A stretch of 64,000 nucleotides of DNA from an uncultured Candidatus Melainabacteria bacterium (GCA_934754655.1 CAKVIC010000003.1:62001-126000), one strand, 5' to 3'; counted from the stretch's first letter, positions 51,726 through 60,227 are shown. Program-made: numbers and translations. Notes: a model not told the origin generated them from the letters alone.

Positions 51726-53994
51726 ATTTATTTTCGATTTCCTTAAAATCTTCTTCCTTCATTCTAATCTTCATATCAGCAATTCTTCCATCAATTTTTG
51801 AGATATCCAAGCTTAAACTTTCAGAAAGTTTTCTTGCTTTAAAATATTCAATCAAACATTCTTTTGCGTTTTTAGGTAAATTGTAATAATAATCACCTAA
51901 ATCTATAGCAGCATCAAGCATATAAGCAGGTTCATTCAAAAAATCCGCACTCTTTTTAGCTTCCATTAAAAATTTATATGCTTTTTTAGGATTAATTTTT
52001 AAATAAATCTTTGCCAAATGTTTTGCATTGTAATAAATTCCATCAAAATTATTATTGCTGGTTTCAATGTTATAAGCTTTTTGAAAACAAGCTATTGCAT
52101 CATCATAACTATAGTTTTCATAATAACAAGAGGCTAAATTAGAATATGCTAAAGCCAAATAAGGATTATGTTTTGTAATTGATGTACATTTATTATAATA
52201 ATCAAATGCTGAATTCATATCACCTTTATCATCACATGCCAGCGCATATTTAAAATACAATTCTGCCAATATTGTTGAATTAACTTCGCTATTAAGAGAT
52301 TCCAAAGCTTTTTTATAATAATTATAAGCATTTTCTGCATCATTAATATCAGAATAAATATTCCCTAAAAGAGTACAAGCATTAACTAACAACTCTTGCG
52401 GGGTTTCAACAGAATAGATAACTTTTTTTATTGTCTCAATAGCCCTTTCGTGCTTGTACATTTTGTAATATAAATCTGTCATATCATAATATAAGTAACA
52501 TAAATTAATACTTTCATTATGCTGTTTATAGTATGTTTCAACCAATTCATAATAATGTTCAGCATTTTTATACTCAGCAATTTCTTTATAAATTTTAGCC
52601 AAATTTAATCGAATTTCAACAACTGATTGCAATGTGATATTATTTGTATCTAAAATTTTCAAAAAAGCTTCAATCGCATCTGTATATTTTTTTTCTATAA
52701 ATAAACTTTTTGCATGCGACATTTCTTTTTGCAAAGAATCTTCAACACTTGATTGTACGTCATTTTTTTGTTGTGCCACTTTAATACTGGTATTACTATG
52801 CTCTGATTCTTTAGTAGCAACTTCTTTCTCAATATTTGGTTCTTCATTTTTATTTTCAAGAGCATCAATACAAGAATGATGATAATCAATCTCTGCACGC
52901 AAAGCTTGACGAGAAAGCATTATTGAGCGACTTTTAATAGGTTCTTTCAAACATTTTTCATAAATTCCTATGATATATTTGTGCAATTTAATTTCAACTT
53001 TTTTAGGAATAGAAATATCAATATCTTGCAAAAAATAATCTTGCACATAAAGAGTTTCATTCGTTTGAAAAATCATAAGATTATTAATCAAATAATTAAC
53101 CGAAGTTTCATCATAAATTTCTAATTCAGCAAGAGCATTCAAGCTTATTCCGTGACGAATTGTTCTTAAAAACCAGAAAAAATTCCGAATAGCAGTTGGT
53201 ATTATATTTATATAAGTTACGCTCAAAAAAGAATCGTAACTCATGCCGGATTGAAGATATTTTTGAAGAAAATCATTTAAACTTATATTCATAGCTTTAA
53301 CTATTTTTAACGTCAAAATAGTGTAATAATAATATCCTCTTGTGTATTTATAAAAATCCTCTAATGTTGCAGATGAAACATCAATTTCATAACTGCTTAA
53401 AAACTCTTTAAAAATTTCTTTAGAAAAATTCTTAATTAAAACCTTGGAAATATCTTTTATTTCATCCAAATCATTTAATAACATTCCACGAGTGCTTATT
53501 ATAATTTTTACATTTTCTTCTTTTGCCAATTCACATAGAATATTGGCAACAAGCCCAGAATTATCTTTTAAAATATCATCAAAAGAATGCAAAATTATTA
53601 AAAAAGGCTTTTTTATAGAAGATACTTGTTGCAAAAATTTTATATTTAAAGTTGTAATTTTTGAATTAATATTTATTGCTTTTGATAAAACATTTTTATC
53701 AATTAATTCTGTAAAACTTAACAATATATCATCACACACCGTTGCTTCTTTACAATAATATTCAAGCTTTATTACGTTTTTGTTTAAAAATTCTGCAACG
53801 TAATTAATCAATTGACGTTTGCCTGAGCCTAAAAAACCATGAACATGAAACAATTTTTCTTTAGAGTTCAAAAATTTTAGCCCTTTTTCAATTTCACTTT
53901 TATTATTTTTTAACAAAAAAGGATTTATTATTTCAGAATTTGGCAACAAAAGATGCTCTAAATCAACACTATTACTCAAAAAATTATAATTCAT
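51718..53994 (-). CDS. STAND-like P-loop ATPase with C-terminal TPR repeats
   Basis: The 758-residue protein has an N-terminal NTPase module: Walker A in HVHGFLGSGKRQLINYV (50-66), a Walker B-like strand FLIILHSFDD near 130, and KIIISTRGMLL sensor-type sequence. A helical region follows (about 210-350), then a charged linker (about 370-430) and roughly eight tetratricopeptide repeats (for example AEHYYELVETYYKQHNESIN, AENAYNYYKKALESLNSE, DYYNKCTSITKHNPYLALAY). This is the arrangement of STAND signalling ATPases, which switch on ligand binding by the repeat domain. No effector domain was recognised. It heads an operon with rsmG and alkD. No clear ribosome-binding site precedes ATG 53994. Confidence 0.8.
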   Translation of the reverse strand: MNYNFLSNSVDLEHLLLPNSEIINPFLLKNNKSEIEKGLKFLNSKEKLFHVHGFLGSGKRQLINYVAEFLNKNVIKLEYYCKEATVCDDILLSFTELIDKNVLSKAININSKITTLNIKFLQQVSSIKKPFLIILHSFDDILKDNSGLVANILCELAKEENVKIIISTRGMLLNDLDEIKDISKVLIKNFSKEIFKEFLSSYEIDVSSATLEDFYKYTRGYYYYTILTLKIVKAMNISLNDFLQKYLQSGMSYDSFLSVTYINIIPTAIRNFFWFLRTIRHGISLNALAELEIYDETSVNYLINNLMIFQTNETLYVQDYFLQDIDISIPKKVEIKLHKYIIGIYEKCLKEPIKSRSIMLSRQALRAEIDYHHSCIDALENKNEEPNIEKEVATKESEHSNTSIKVAQQKNDVQSSVEDSLQKEMSHAKSLFIEKKYTDAIEAFLKILDTNNITLQSVVEIRLNLAKIYKEIAEYKNAEHYYELVETYYKQHNESINLCYLYYDMTDLYYKMYKHERAIETIKKVIYSVETPQELLVNACTLLGNIYSDINDAENAYNYYKKALESLNSEVNSTILAELYFKYALACDDKGDMNSAFDYYNKCTSITKHNPYLALAYSNLASCYYENYSYDDAIACFQKAYNIETSNNNFDGIYYNAKHLAKIYLKINPKKAYKFLMEAKKSADFLNEPAYMLDAAIDLGDYYYNLPKNAKECLIEYFKARKLSESLSLDISKIDGRIADMKIRMKEEDFKEIENKYA

Positions 53995-54035
53995 AAAATG
54001 ATTTTAAATGATATTTATACTTTTTGCAAATCTTT

Positions 54036-54044
54036 TGGTATAAT
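54036..54044 (+). promoter_or_regulatory. Extended -10 promoter of plsY
   Basis: TGGTATAAT (TG-N-TATAAT) about 23 bp before the plsY start; the -35 is poor. Confidence 0.55.
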
Positions 54045-54066
54045 TAGTACAAAAAAGGGAGATTTT

Positions 54067-54678
54067 ATGTTAAATTTAATATTTCAATTATTAATCACTA
54101 TAATAATCGCATACATCATAGGTTCAATTCCTACTGGATATTTAATTGTTAAAGCTAAAACCGGAGAGGATATTAGAAATGTCGGTTCCGGCTCAACCGG
54201 CGCAACAAACGTCAAAAGAGTTTTAGGCAAAAAATGGTTCTTTATCGTAATGCTTTTGGATGCTTTTAAAGGAGCTTTACCAGTAATTTTAGCAAAAATT
54301 TTTATATCAGTTGGAACTACTTATGGCTTAGCTCCTGTGCTAGCCGCTGTTGCTGTAATAATAGGTCATAGCAAATCTTGTTTTCTGCAATTTAAAGGCG
54401 GAAAATCTGTGGCTTCAGGAGTCGGTACAATTTTAGCTTTAAATTGGCAAGTAGGACTTGTTGTTGCCGTAATTTGGGGAACTATAACATATTTTACAAA
54501 ATATGTATCAGTTGGTTCAATCATTGCATTACTTATTTCACCAATATTGATGTATACGTTTAAATCTCCAATTGGCTATATTTTTTATTGTGCAATTGGC
54601 GCTATTTATATTGTTTATTTGCATAGAGAAAATATCGTACGTTTAATTAACGGTAATGAAAATAAAGTTCGTAAATAA
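54067..54678 (+). CDS. plsY: Acyl-phosphate:glycerol-3-phosphate acyltransferase
   Basis: PlsY makes lysophosphatidic acid from acyl-phosphate and glycerol-3-phosphate at the inner membrane, the first step of phospholipid synthesis. The 203-residue protein has five or more hydrophobic segments and the three signature loops: YIIGSIPTGYLI, DIRNVGSGSTGATNVKRVLG and HSKSCFLQFKGGKSVASGVG. ATG 54067 is chosen because AGGGAGA lies eight bases upstream and the family length fits. It precedes murA by about 55 bp. Confidence 0.96.
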   Translation: MLNLIFQLLITIIIAYIIGSIPTGYLIVKAKTGEDIRNVGSGSTGATNVKRVLGKKWFFIVMLLDAFKGALPVILAKIFISVGTTYGLAPVLAAVAVIIGHSKSCFLQFKGGKSVASGVGTILALNWQVGLVVAVIWGTITYFTKYVSVGSIIALLISPILMYTFKSPIGYIFYCAIGAIYIVYLHRENIVRLINGNENKVRK

Positions 54679-54734
54679 AAAACTTTACATAATTTTATAA
54701 TGATTGTAAAATTGTTATATAACTCGGAGGAATT

Positions 54735-56066
54735 TTGACAGAGAAGTTTAGAATACATGGTGGTGAAATTTTACGTGGCGAAGTTTCAATAGATGGAGCT
54801 AAAAATTCAGTTTTGAAACTTTTGGCTGCAAGTATTTTAGTTAAAGGCTGTGTAAAAATATACAATGTACCTGATTTAACAGATGTTGGCATTATGCTTA
54901 ACGTGTTGTCTGATTTGGGTGCAAAGTTAGATTATAATAAAGTTGAAAAATCAGTAATGATAGATTCAACAAATATTTCTTCCGTAACTGCGAAATACGA
55001 ATTAGTTAGCAAAATGCGAGCTTCATTCACAATTTTAGGGGCTTTAATTTCTCGTTGCAGAGAAGCGATTGTTGCTCTTCCTGGCGGATGTGCAATTGGT
55101 GAACGCAGAGTTGATTTTCACATAAAAGGTCTTGAAGCTCTTGGAGCAAAAATTAAAATAGAAAATGGATACGTTCACGCAAAAGCCACAAAAATGGTTG
55201 GAACAGATATTTGTCTTGATATTCCGTCAGTTGGTGCAACAGAGAACTTGATGTTGGCAGCTGTTACCGCTCAAGGCGCAACAAGAATCCAAAATGCAGC
55301 TCAAGAGCCTGAAATAGTTGACCTTGCTAACTTTTTAAATGCACTTGGCGCTGATATTTCTGGAGCAGGAACTTCTGAAATAGTTATTAATGGCGTAAAG
55401 ATAGAAGATTTACATTCAATTGAATATACAACAATACCGGATAGAATTGAAGCCGGAACTTTTATGGCAGCGGTTGTTGCAACAAAAGGTAAAGCATTAA
55501 TCAAAAATATTTATCCGGCACATTTAACTTTTTTCAGCGATAAATTAATACAAATGGGCGCAAATATTAAGCTTGCAGATCCAACGACAATTGAAGTTAG
55601 CTGTAGAAACAGATTAAATTCTATAAATTTTGTAACCCAGCCATATCCGGGATTTCCAACAGATTTACAGGCAATTGCAATGACACTTTTAACAACTGCA
55701 AATGGCGTTGGAATAATAACAGAAAGCTTGTATGAAAATAGATTTATGCAGGTTCCGGATTTACGTAGAATGGGTGCAGATATTCATCAAGACAGAAACC
55801 ATGCAATTATAAAAGGTGTAAAACATTTAACAGGAGCCACCGTTGCTGCCAGCGATTTACGCGCAGGTGCCGCACTTGTTATTGCAGCTTTAATGGCTAG
55901 TGGTGAATCAATTGTTGAAAAATTACATCATATTGATAGAGGTTATGACGCGTTTGAAACAAAACTAACAAATTTAGGCGCAAAAATCACAAGATTTAAT
56001 GATGATGTTTACGAAAATGTTATTAATTCAAATACAAAGGGGGTAATAAATGAGTCCCGCTTATAA
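54735..56066 (+). CDS. murA: UDP-N-acetylglucosamine 1-carboxyvinyltransferase, TTG start
   Basis: MurA transfers enolpyruvate to UDP-GlcNAc, the first committed step of peptidoglycan synthesis. The 443-residue protein has VSIDGAKNSVLKLLAAS near the N-terminus, the active-site cysteine in VALPGGCAIGERRVDFHI (the fosfomycin target), and PTDLQAIAMTLLTTANGVG. The start is TTG 54735 with CGGAGG five bases upstream; no ATG fits. The gene overlaps the following small gene by 17 bases. Confidence 0.97.
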   Translation: MTEKFRIHGGEILRGEVSIDGAKNSVLKLLAASILVKGCVKIYNVPDLTDVGIMLNVLSDLGAKLDYNKVEKSVMIDSTNISSVTAKYELVSKMRASFTILGALISRCREAIVALPGGCAIGERRVDFHIKGLEALGAKIKIENGYVHAKATKMVGTDICLDIPSVGATENLMLAAVTAQGATRIQNAAQEPEIVDLANFLNALGADISGAGTSEIVINGVKIEDLHSIEYTTIPDRIEAGTFMAAVVATKGKALIKNIYPAHLTFFSDKLIQMGANIKLADPTTIEVSCRNRLNSINFVTQPYPGFPTDLQAIAMTLLTTANGVGIITESLYENRFMQVPDLRRMGADIHQDRNHAIIKGVKHLTGATVAASDLRAGAALVIAALMASGESIVEKLHHIDRGYDAFETKLTNLGAKITRFNDDVYENVINSNTKGVINESRL

Positions 56067-56382
56067 AAGATGGTATGATCACGATCCAAAACTTTTAGAA
56101 GTAATTGATTTGTTAAAAAATTATCAAGAAGATTTAAGAGAGCATGCGGAAGTTTTTCTAGAAAAATTAGAAGAAAAAGTTTCAAAAGAAGCTTTGGACA
56201 GATTTTATGATTTGGTAAAACCGGTAAATGGTAGTCGTTGGTATGATAAAGATCCAATTATATCAAAGACAGTAGAAATACTACGTGTCGTACCACCTGA
56301 AGTTCAAAACGCTTGCGCTGAAAGATTTATAGCTGCAATCCGTGAAAAAGGTATTGAATACGAAAGCCCAAATCATAACTAA
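56050..56382 (+). CDS. Small protein with an internal duplication
   Basis: The 110-residue protein consists of two similar halves: RWYDHDPKLLEVIDLLKNYQ and RWYDKDPIISKTVEILRVVP, each followed by a helix ending near AEVFLEKL or AERFIAAI. The duplicated RWYD-x-DP motif is distinctive but I cannot name the family. AAGGGGG lies just before ATG 56050, inside the end of murA, so the two genes are coupled. No signal peptide or membrane segment. A strong terminator follows. Confidence 0.8.
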   Translation: MSPAYKRWYDHDPKLLEVIDLLKNYQEDLREHAEVFLEKLEEKVSKEALDRFYDLVKPVNGSRWYDKDPIISKTVEILRVVPPEVQNACAERFIAAIREKGIEYESPNHN

Positions 56383-56400
56383 TAAAAATTTATATAATCA

Positions 56401-56437
56401 AAAACCTCACTTCAATAGTATATTGAAGTGAGGTTTT
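56401..56437 (+). terminator. Terminator of the plsY-murA group
   Basis: A perfect 17-bp stem (AAAACCTCACTTCAATA and complement) with loop GTA, then ATTTT. Confidence 0.93.
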
Positions 56438-56587
56438 ATTTTCAAACCATTCCACCAGATTTTATTTAAGTTTACCAAAAATCCCAGCTCTTTTGTGTTT
56501 GCAAGGAAAATAATAGTTTTTCCGCATCTTTTTTTATTAAGTTTTTTATATTTTTATTAACATTTGTAAAAATATTGACAAAATGTG

Positions 56588-56616
56588 TTTACATTTTTAT
56601 CTAGGCTTGCAATAAT
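56588..56616 (+). promoter_or_regulatory. Candidate flagellin promoter
   Basis: TTTACA (56588-56593), 17-bp spacer and AATAAT (56611-56616). A perfect TTGACA at 56575-56580 has only a weak partner. No FliA-type or sigma-54-type sequence was found. Confidence 0.45.
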
Positions 56617-56619
56617 GAT

Positions 56620-56874
56620 GGTGTAAGAAGTATATATCTAAAATCTAATAAGTATTACATGGAATGTAATTTTACAAGCGAACGGAATTCATGCTTGTGT
56701 AAATGTGTAGTCAACGTATAACTTGTTAGAAATCGTTTAAAAAGGACAGAGTTAATACCGGTATGCGTAATGCATGTCGGCTAAATAGTGGTGGGTAAAA
56801 ACCAAAAAAATTGTTGTGCAAGGAAAGCGCAACAACAAACGTACGTATCGAAAAAAGAGAAAGGAGATCCAACT
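56620..56874 (+). promoter_or_regulatory. Long structured 5' leader of the flagellin mRNA
   Basis: About 250 bases between the candidate promoter and the flagellin start hold at least three hairpins: ATTACAT-GGA-ATGTAAT (56654-56670) with GGA as its loop, CCGGTATGC...GCATGTCGG (about 56757-56779), and TTGTTGTGC...GCGCAACAA (about 56811-56835). Further GGA sequences occur, including the ribosome-binding site AAAGGAGATCC. This looks like a post-transcriptional control region; a CsrA-type repressor is one possibility. The whole gap 56438-56874 holds no other gene. Confidence 0.5.
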
Positions 56875-57915
56875 ATGCCACTTACAATCAACACAAACAT
56901 TTCCTCAATTATTGCACAGAGGAACTTAAGCAGTGCGACCAATTCTTTAAACAACTCATTAGAAAGAATGTCTACTGGTTACAAAATTAATCACGCTTCT
57001 GACAACGCAGCAGGTTATTCAATTGCTAATTTGTGGAAAACTCAATTAGGTTCACTTGACGTAGCAGCTGACAACGCTGCAACCGGAGCGGATATGCTTA
57101 CAACAGCAGAAGAAACATATTCATTACTAACTTCTCACTTACAACGTGTTCGTGATTTGACAGAACAAGCTGCAAACGGAACTTATGGTTCACAATCATT
57201 AAGAGCAATTCAATCTGAAATTCAATCACGTTTAAAAGAAATTAGCAGAATCTCTTCAAATTCAGAATTTAATGGTATTAAGCTTATGGCTTATGATACA
57301 GCGGTTGGCGCAGACAATTCTGATGTTGGTATGACAGCTAATGGTATTAGTTTACAAGTCGGACTTTATGCAAACGAAAACAGCCAAATCAATTTAAAAG
57401 TTGATTTATTTACCAACGCAAGTGTTAGCGGTTTGTTTAAGTCATTATTAGGTGAAACACTTGATGGTACTGCAACACTACAAAATATGCTAAACCATGC
57501 AACAAAAGGCGGAACTTTCGGCGACACATTAAATTCTGATGACGGATTAAATGTTTTTGCCGCAGCATGTTCTGGTTTGAAATATGACTCAACAGACGGT
57601 TCTTTCATATTAAGAAATGGCGCTGCAGATGCCGGTTTTGAAACAAAAGAAATGTTAAAATTTATTGATAGTGCAATCAATGATATTTCAGATAGAGTAA
57701 CAAAAATAGGTGCAGCACAAAACCGTGTTTCATCTGCAGTTGAAGCCCTTGATGTACAATCACAAAATTTAACTTCATCTCTATCTACATTACGCGATAC
57801 TGATATTGCAACAGAATCTTCTTCTTATGTTCAATCTCAAATATTGCAACAAGCTGCGGCCACATTGCTCGCAACAGCTAACCAAACTCCAAGTATCGCA
57901 CTTAATTTGATTTAG
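56875..57915 (+). CDS. fliC: Flagellin
   Basis: Flagellin polymerises into the external filament after type III export. The 346-residue protein has the conserved N-terminal D0/D1 helices (INTNISSIIAQRNLSSATNS, SLERMSTGYKINHASDNAAG) and C-terminal helices (RDTDIATESSSYVQSQILQQ, ending PSIALNLI). The central variable part is short (about 165-255). There is no signal peptide, as expected. ATG 56875 follows AAAGGAGATCC. The gene is monocistronic with a long leader and a strong terminator. fliW, csrA, fliD and fliS are not adjacent. Confidence 0.97.
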   Translation: MPLTINTNISSIIAQRNLSSATNSLNNSLERMSTGYKINHASDNAAGYSIANLWKTQLGSLDVAADNAATGADMLTTAEETYSLLTSHLQRVRDLTEQAANGTYGSQSLRAIQSEIQSRLKEISRISSNSEFNGIKLMAYDTAVGADNSDVGMTANGISLQVGLYANENSQINLKVDLFTNASVSGLFKSLLGETLDGTATLQNMLNHATKGGTFGDTLNSDDGLNVFAAACSGLKYDSTDGSFILRNGAADAGFETKEMLKFIDSAINDISDRVTKIGAAQNRVSSAVEALDVQSQNLTSSLSTLRDTDIATESSSYVQSQILQQAAATLLATANQTPSIALNLI

Positions 57916-57970
57916 GAAAAAGTTATGAATAATTTAATAAATGCAAGTTGATTGATTAGTGGATATGTAT

Positions 57971-58005
57971 GTGGCGCGGAACTTTTAAAAAAAGTTCCGC
58001 GCCAC
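57971..58005 (+). terminator. Flagellin terminator
   Basis: A GC-rich perfect 15-bp stem (GTGGCGCGGAACTTT and complement), then ATTTTATTT, 55 bp after the stop. Confidence 0.93.
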
Positions 58006-58150
58006 AATTTTATTTACTCAAAAAAAATCGGAACTTTCGCCCCGATTAATTTGTTTTTTCTCTCTTCTTATGTACTCTTCTCGTATTTTGCCTCGTGTGT
58101 TTATTTGTATTTTATACTCTCTTTTTTGTCCTCGGTTTATCTAACGTCTA

Positions 58151-58444
58151 TTAAGCCTTTGCTTCGTTTTTCTCATTTACTTTATTTTGCTCTTCTTTTT
58201 CTTTTTCTTTATCTACTTCTTCATTATTTTTCTCAATTTCAGCTGTATACATTGTTGCAAATTGAGCATATAAATCTTCATCATCTAAAATCCCTTCTAT
58301 TGGAATATCAGCTTCATCTTGCCCAACAGCATTATTATATTCTTTTAACATTTTTAAATCTCGAGCTTCTTTTTCATCAAACCGTAGACCAATTTGCTTA
58401 ATAATAAATTTTTTCAATAATTGTGTGTTAATATTAGTGCTCAT
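58151..58444 (-). CDS. Small acidic hypothetical protein
   Basis: The 97-residue protein starts at ATG 58444 with AAAGGAAC seven bases upstream. It is charged and helical (LLKKFIIKQIGLRFDEKEAR), acidic in the middle (EADIPIEGILDDEDLYAQF) and ends in a Glu/Lys-rich tail. No signal peptide, membrane segment or known motif. It lies alone on the minus strand among flagellar genes, so a link to motility is possible but unproven. An overlapping plus-strand frame was judged spurious. Confidence 0.65.
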   Translation of the reverse strand: MSTNINTQLLKKFIIKQIGLRFDEKEARDLKMLKEYNNAVGQDEADIPIEGILDDEDLYAQFATMYTAEIEKNNEEVDKEKEKEEQNKVNEKNEAKA

Positions 58445-58612
58445 TTTTTGTTCCTTTTTTCTTACGTCTTACATATATATAAAGTATATAAAAACTTTTC
58501 AATTTCAATTTGGCTAAAATTTGTTACAAAACTTAATATTTTCTTTAAAAAAACGCAATTTTCTTATATAAAATGTTTTAATATATATAATTAGACTGAC
58601 GTTGGTGTAGGT

Positions 58613-59440
58613 ATGACTCTAAACAATTCTACTCAAAAATATGGAAATGATTATGTATATGTTAACCCATCTTCTGGTGGGGCATATAAAGGCTACTATT
58701 TATCGCTTGCAGCTTCTGGTCTTATTTCTAGTACATTACCACTGTTTTCAAAACCATTTATGAAACAAGTTCCTAAAGAACACGCAAACAATGAGTTATA
58801 CAGAGATTATTTAGACAAAGCTCTTGAAAAATCAGGCCTAAAAAAACAGGGTGTACGATTTGTACACGAAGAAATGCCAAAATTTAAAGTAAACATGCAA
58901 TATGTTGAAAATGCAGACACAAAAGCCGGTTTAAACGCATTTTACAAGCCGGCAGAAAAAACTATTCATATAAATAAAGATAAAATTTGCATTGCAGGAT
59001 TTCATGAAATCGGTCACGCAATGAATCATTTACAAAGTAAATTTGGTAAAGCTTTACAAAAAATGCGTGGCATCGGCTACACAGTTAGTGGCATAATGGG
59101 GATGATTGCTTTGATTTCAAATCGCAAACCTCGTGATGAAAAACGAGGTGTAATGAGCTTTTTGCAAGATAATTGCGCAAAAATCACATTTATAAGTATG
59201 TTACCACTTGTTATAGAAGAAGCCTTAGCTACACATAAAGGGCTTAAACTTGCAAAACAAAGTGGAATGAAAGCTCTTGAAATGAAACATTTAAAAAAAT
59301 TCTACGGAAAAGCTTTATTAACATACATCGGTCGTACACTTGTTACAACGGCAGGAGTTTGGGTAACAAATAAAATTATGGATAAATTCACACGACCTAA
59401 AAAAGTTTATATTAACCCAAATTGGGAAACTCAAGCTTAA
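58613..59440 (+). CDS. Membrane protein with HExGH zinc-metallopeptidase motif
   Basis: The 275-residue protein contains CIAGFHEIGHAMNHLQSKFG (about 121-140), an HExxH-type zinc-binding motif with catalytic glutamate, and a later LPLVIEEALATHKGLKLAKQ whose glutamates could provide the third ligand. Hydrophobic segments occur near 27-47, 160-175 and 195-210, so it is probably membrane-embedded, recalling YugP-like neutral zinc peptidases. The ribosome-binding site before ATG 58613 is weak (TTGGTGTAGGT). Substrate is unknown. It sits between the flagellin gene and the rod operon. Confidence 0.72.
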   Translation: MTLNNSTQKYGNDYVYVNPSSGGAYKGYYLSLAASGLISSTLPLFSKPFMKQVPKEHANNELYRDYLDKALEKSGLKKQGVRFVHEEMPKFKVNMQYVENADTKAGLNAFYKPAEKTIHINKDKICIAGFHEIGHAMNHLQSKFGKALQKMRGIGYTVSGIMGMIALISNRKPRDEKRGVMSFLQDNCAKITFISMLPLVIEEALATHKGLKLAKQSGMKALEMKHLKKFYGKALLTYIGRTLVTTAGVWVTNKIMDKFTRPKKVYINPNWETQA

Positions 59441-59523
59441 AAGCCTATAATACCTGCATCACAAACTTTATTTAAATTTAGTTGTAAACAAAAATAGACC
59501 ATTGGATTAATCCTGTTGTCAAA

Positions 59524-59553
59524 ATTTACACCTTATGGTTGATGTTTATAGAA
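59524..59553 (+). promoter_or_regulatory. Candidate promoter of the rod/ring operon
   Basis: TTTACA (59524-59529), 18-bp spacer and TAGAAT (59548-59553), about 125 bp before the first gene. Confidence 0.45.
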
Positions 59554-59559
59554 TATATA

Positions 59560-59678
59560 TAAATTAAACTACTAGTGTAGACTATGGAGAGAGGGTGTAA
59601 GTACCCAAAATAAATAATTTTGGTATACACTTTCGAGGTTATAACGGTAAGTAAAATTAATAAAAAGGAGAGCGAAAG
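59560..59678 (+). promoter_or_regulatory. Structured leader of the rod/ring operon
   Basis: Two hairpins share sequence: GGGT...ACCC (59592-59605) and GTGTA + CCAAAAT pairing with ATTTTGG + TACAC (59594-59629). They cannot form together, so a switch is possible. Confidence 0.35.
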
Positions 59679-60227
59679 GTGCAGCTTTCGAGCTTAGATA
59701 TTACATTAAGACGTATTAATATGATTGAAAACCAATTTCAATCTCTAGTATCTTATGCTCAAAAGCCTGATGCAGACTTTCAAAAAATTCTTGATACAAA
59801 AGTTCAGAATTCACAAAATCCAACTAAAACTTCAAGAAGTGAGATTAATGACTTAATTTCAAAATACGCTGATAAAAATGGTTTAGATGAAGATTTTGTA
59901 AAAGCTGTTATCAATCAAGAATCAGGATTCAATCCTAATGCGACTTCTCATTGCGGAGCAATGGGGCTTATGCAACTAATGCCGTCTACTGCACAAGGAC
60001 TTGGTGTTACAAACGCATACGATGCAGAGCAAAACATTGAAGGAGGAACAAAATACTTGAAAGGATTGATGGATAGATTTGGAAATGATAAATCTTTAGC
60101 ATTAGCAGCATACAACGCAGGTCCTAATGCTGTTAAAAAATATGGTGGAATTCCACCTTATGCCGAAACAAAAAACTATGTTAAAAATGTTTTGAGTAAA
60201 TACGATACTTATAAAGGAGCTAACTAA
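59679..60227 (+). CDS. Flagellar-linked lytic transglycosylase (SLT domain)
   Basis: The 182-residue protein has a polar N-terminal part of about 60 residues and an SLT lysozyme-like domain: catalytic glutamate in FVKAVINQESGFNPNATS, then GAMGLMQLMPSTAQGLG and LALAAYNAGPNAVKKYGG. It cuts peptidoglycan glycan strands and would open a gap for the flagellar rod. No signal peptide is visible, so export may be through the flagellar apparatus, as for FlgJ. Start is GTG 59679 with AAGGAG eight bases upstream. Its stop shares one base with the flgF ATG. Confidence 0.88.
   Translation: MQLSSLDITLRRINMIENQFQSLVSYAQKPDADFQKILDTKVQNSQNPTKTSRSEINDLISKYADKNGLDEDFVKAVINQESGFNPNATSHCGAMGLMQLMPSTAQGLGVTNAYDAEQNIEGGTKYLKGLMDRFGNDKSLALAAYNAGPNAVKKYGGIPPYAETKNYVKNVLSKYDTYKGAN

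Noticed and set aside
53998..54066. N-terminal extension of plsY
   Set aside because: The upstream in-frame ATG lacks a ribosome-binding site and includes the promoter; the family start fits ATG 54067.
56560..56640. FliA (sigma-28) or sigma-54 promoter for flagellin
   Set aside because: No TAAA-N15-GCCGATAA-type or GG-N10-GC-type sequence is visible; a sigma-70-like pair fits better.
56740..56874. c-di-GMP (GEMM) riboswitch in the flagellin leader
   Set aside because: The expected conserved core sequences could not be found; only generic hairpins are present.
57952..58401. Plus-strand open frame of 149 codons opposite the small acidic gene
   Set aside because: Low-complexity Leu/Phe/Tyr composition, no ribosome-binding site, and it starts inside the flagellin terminator region. 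The opposite strand has a good start site.
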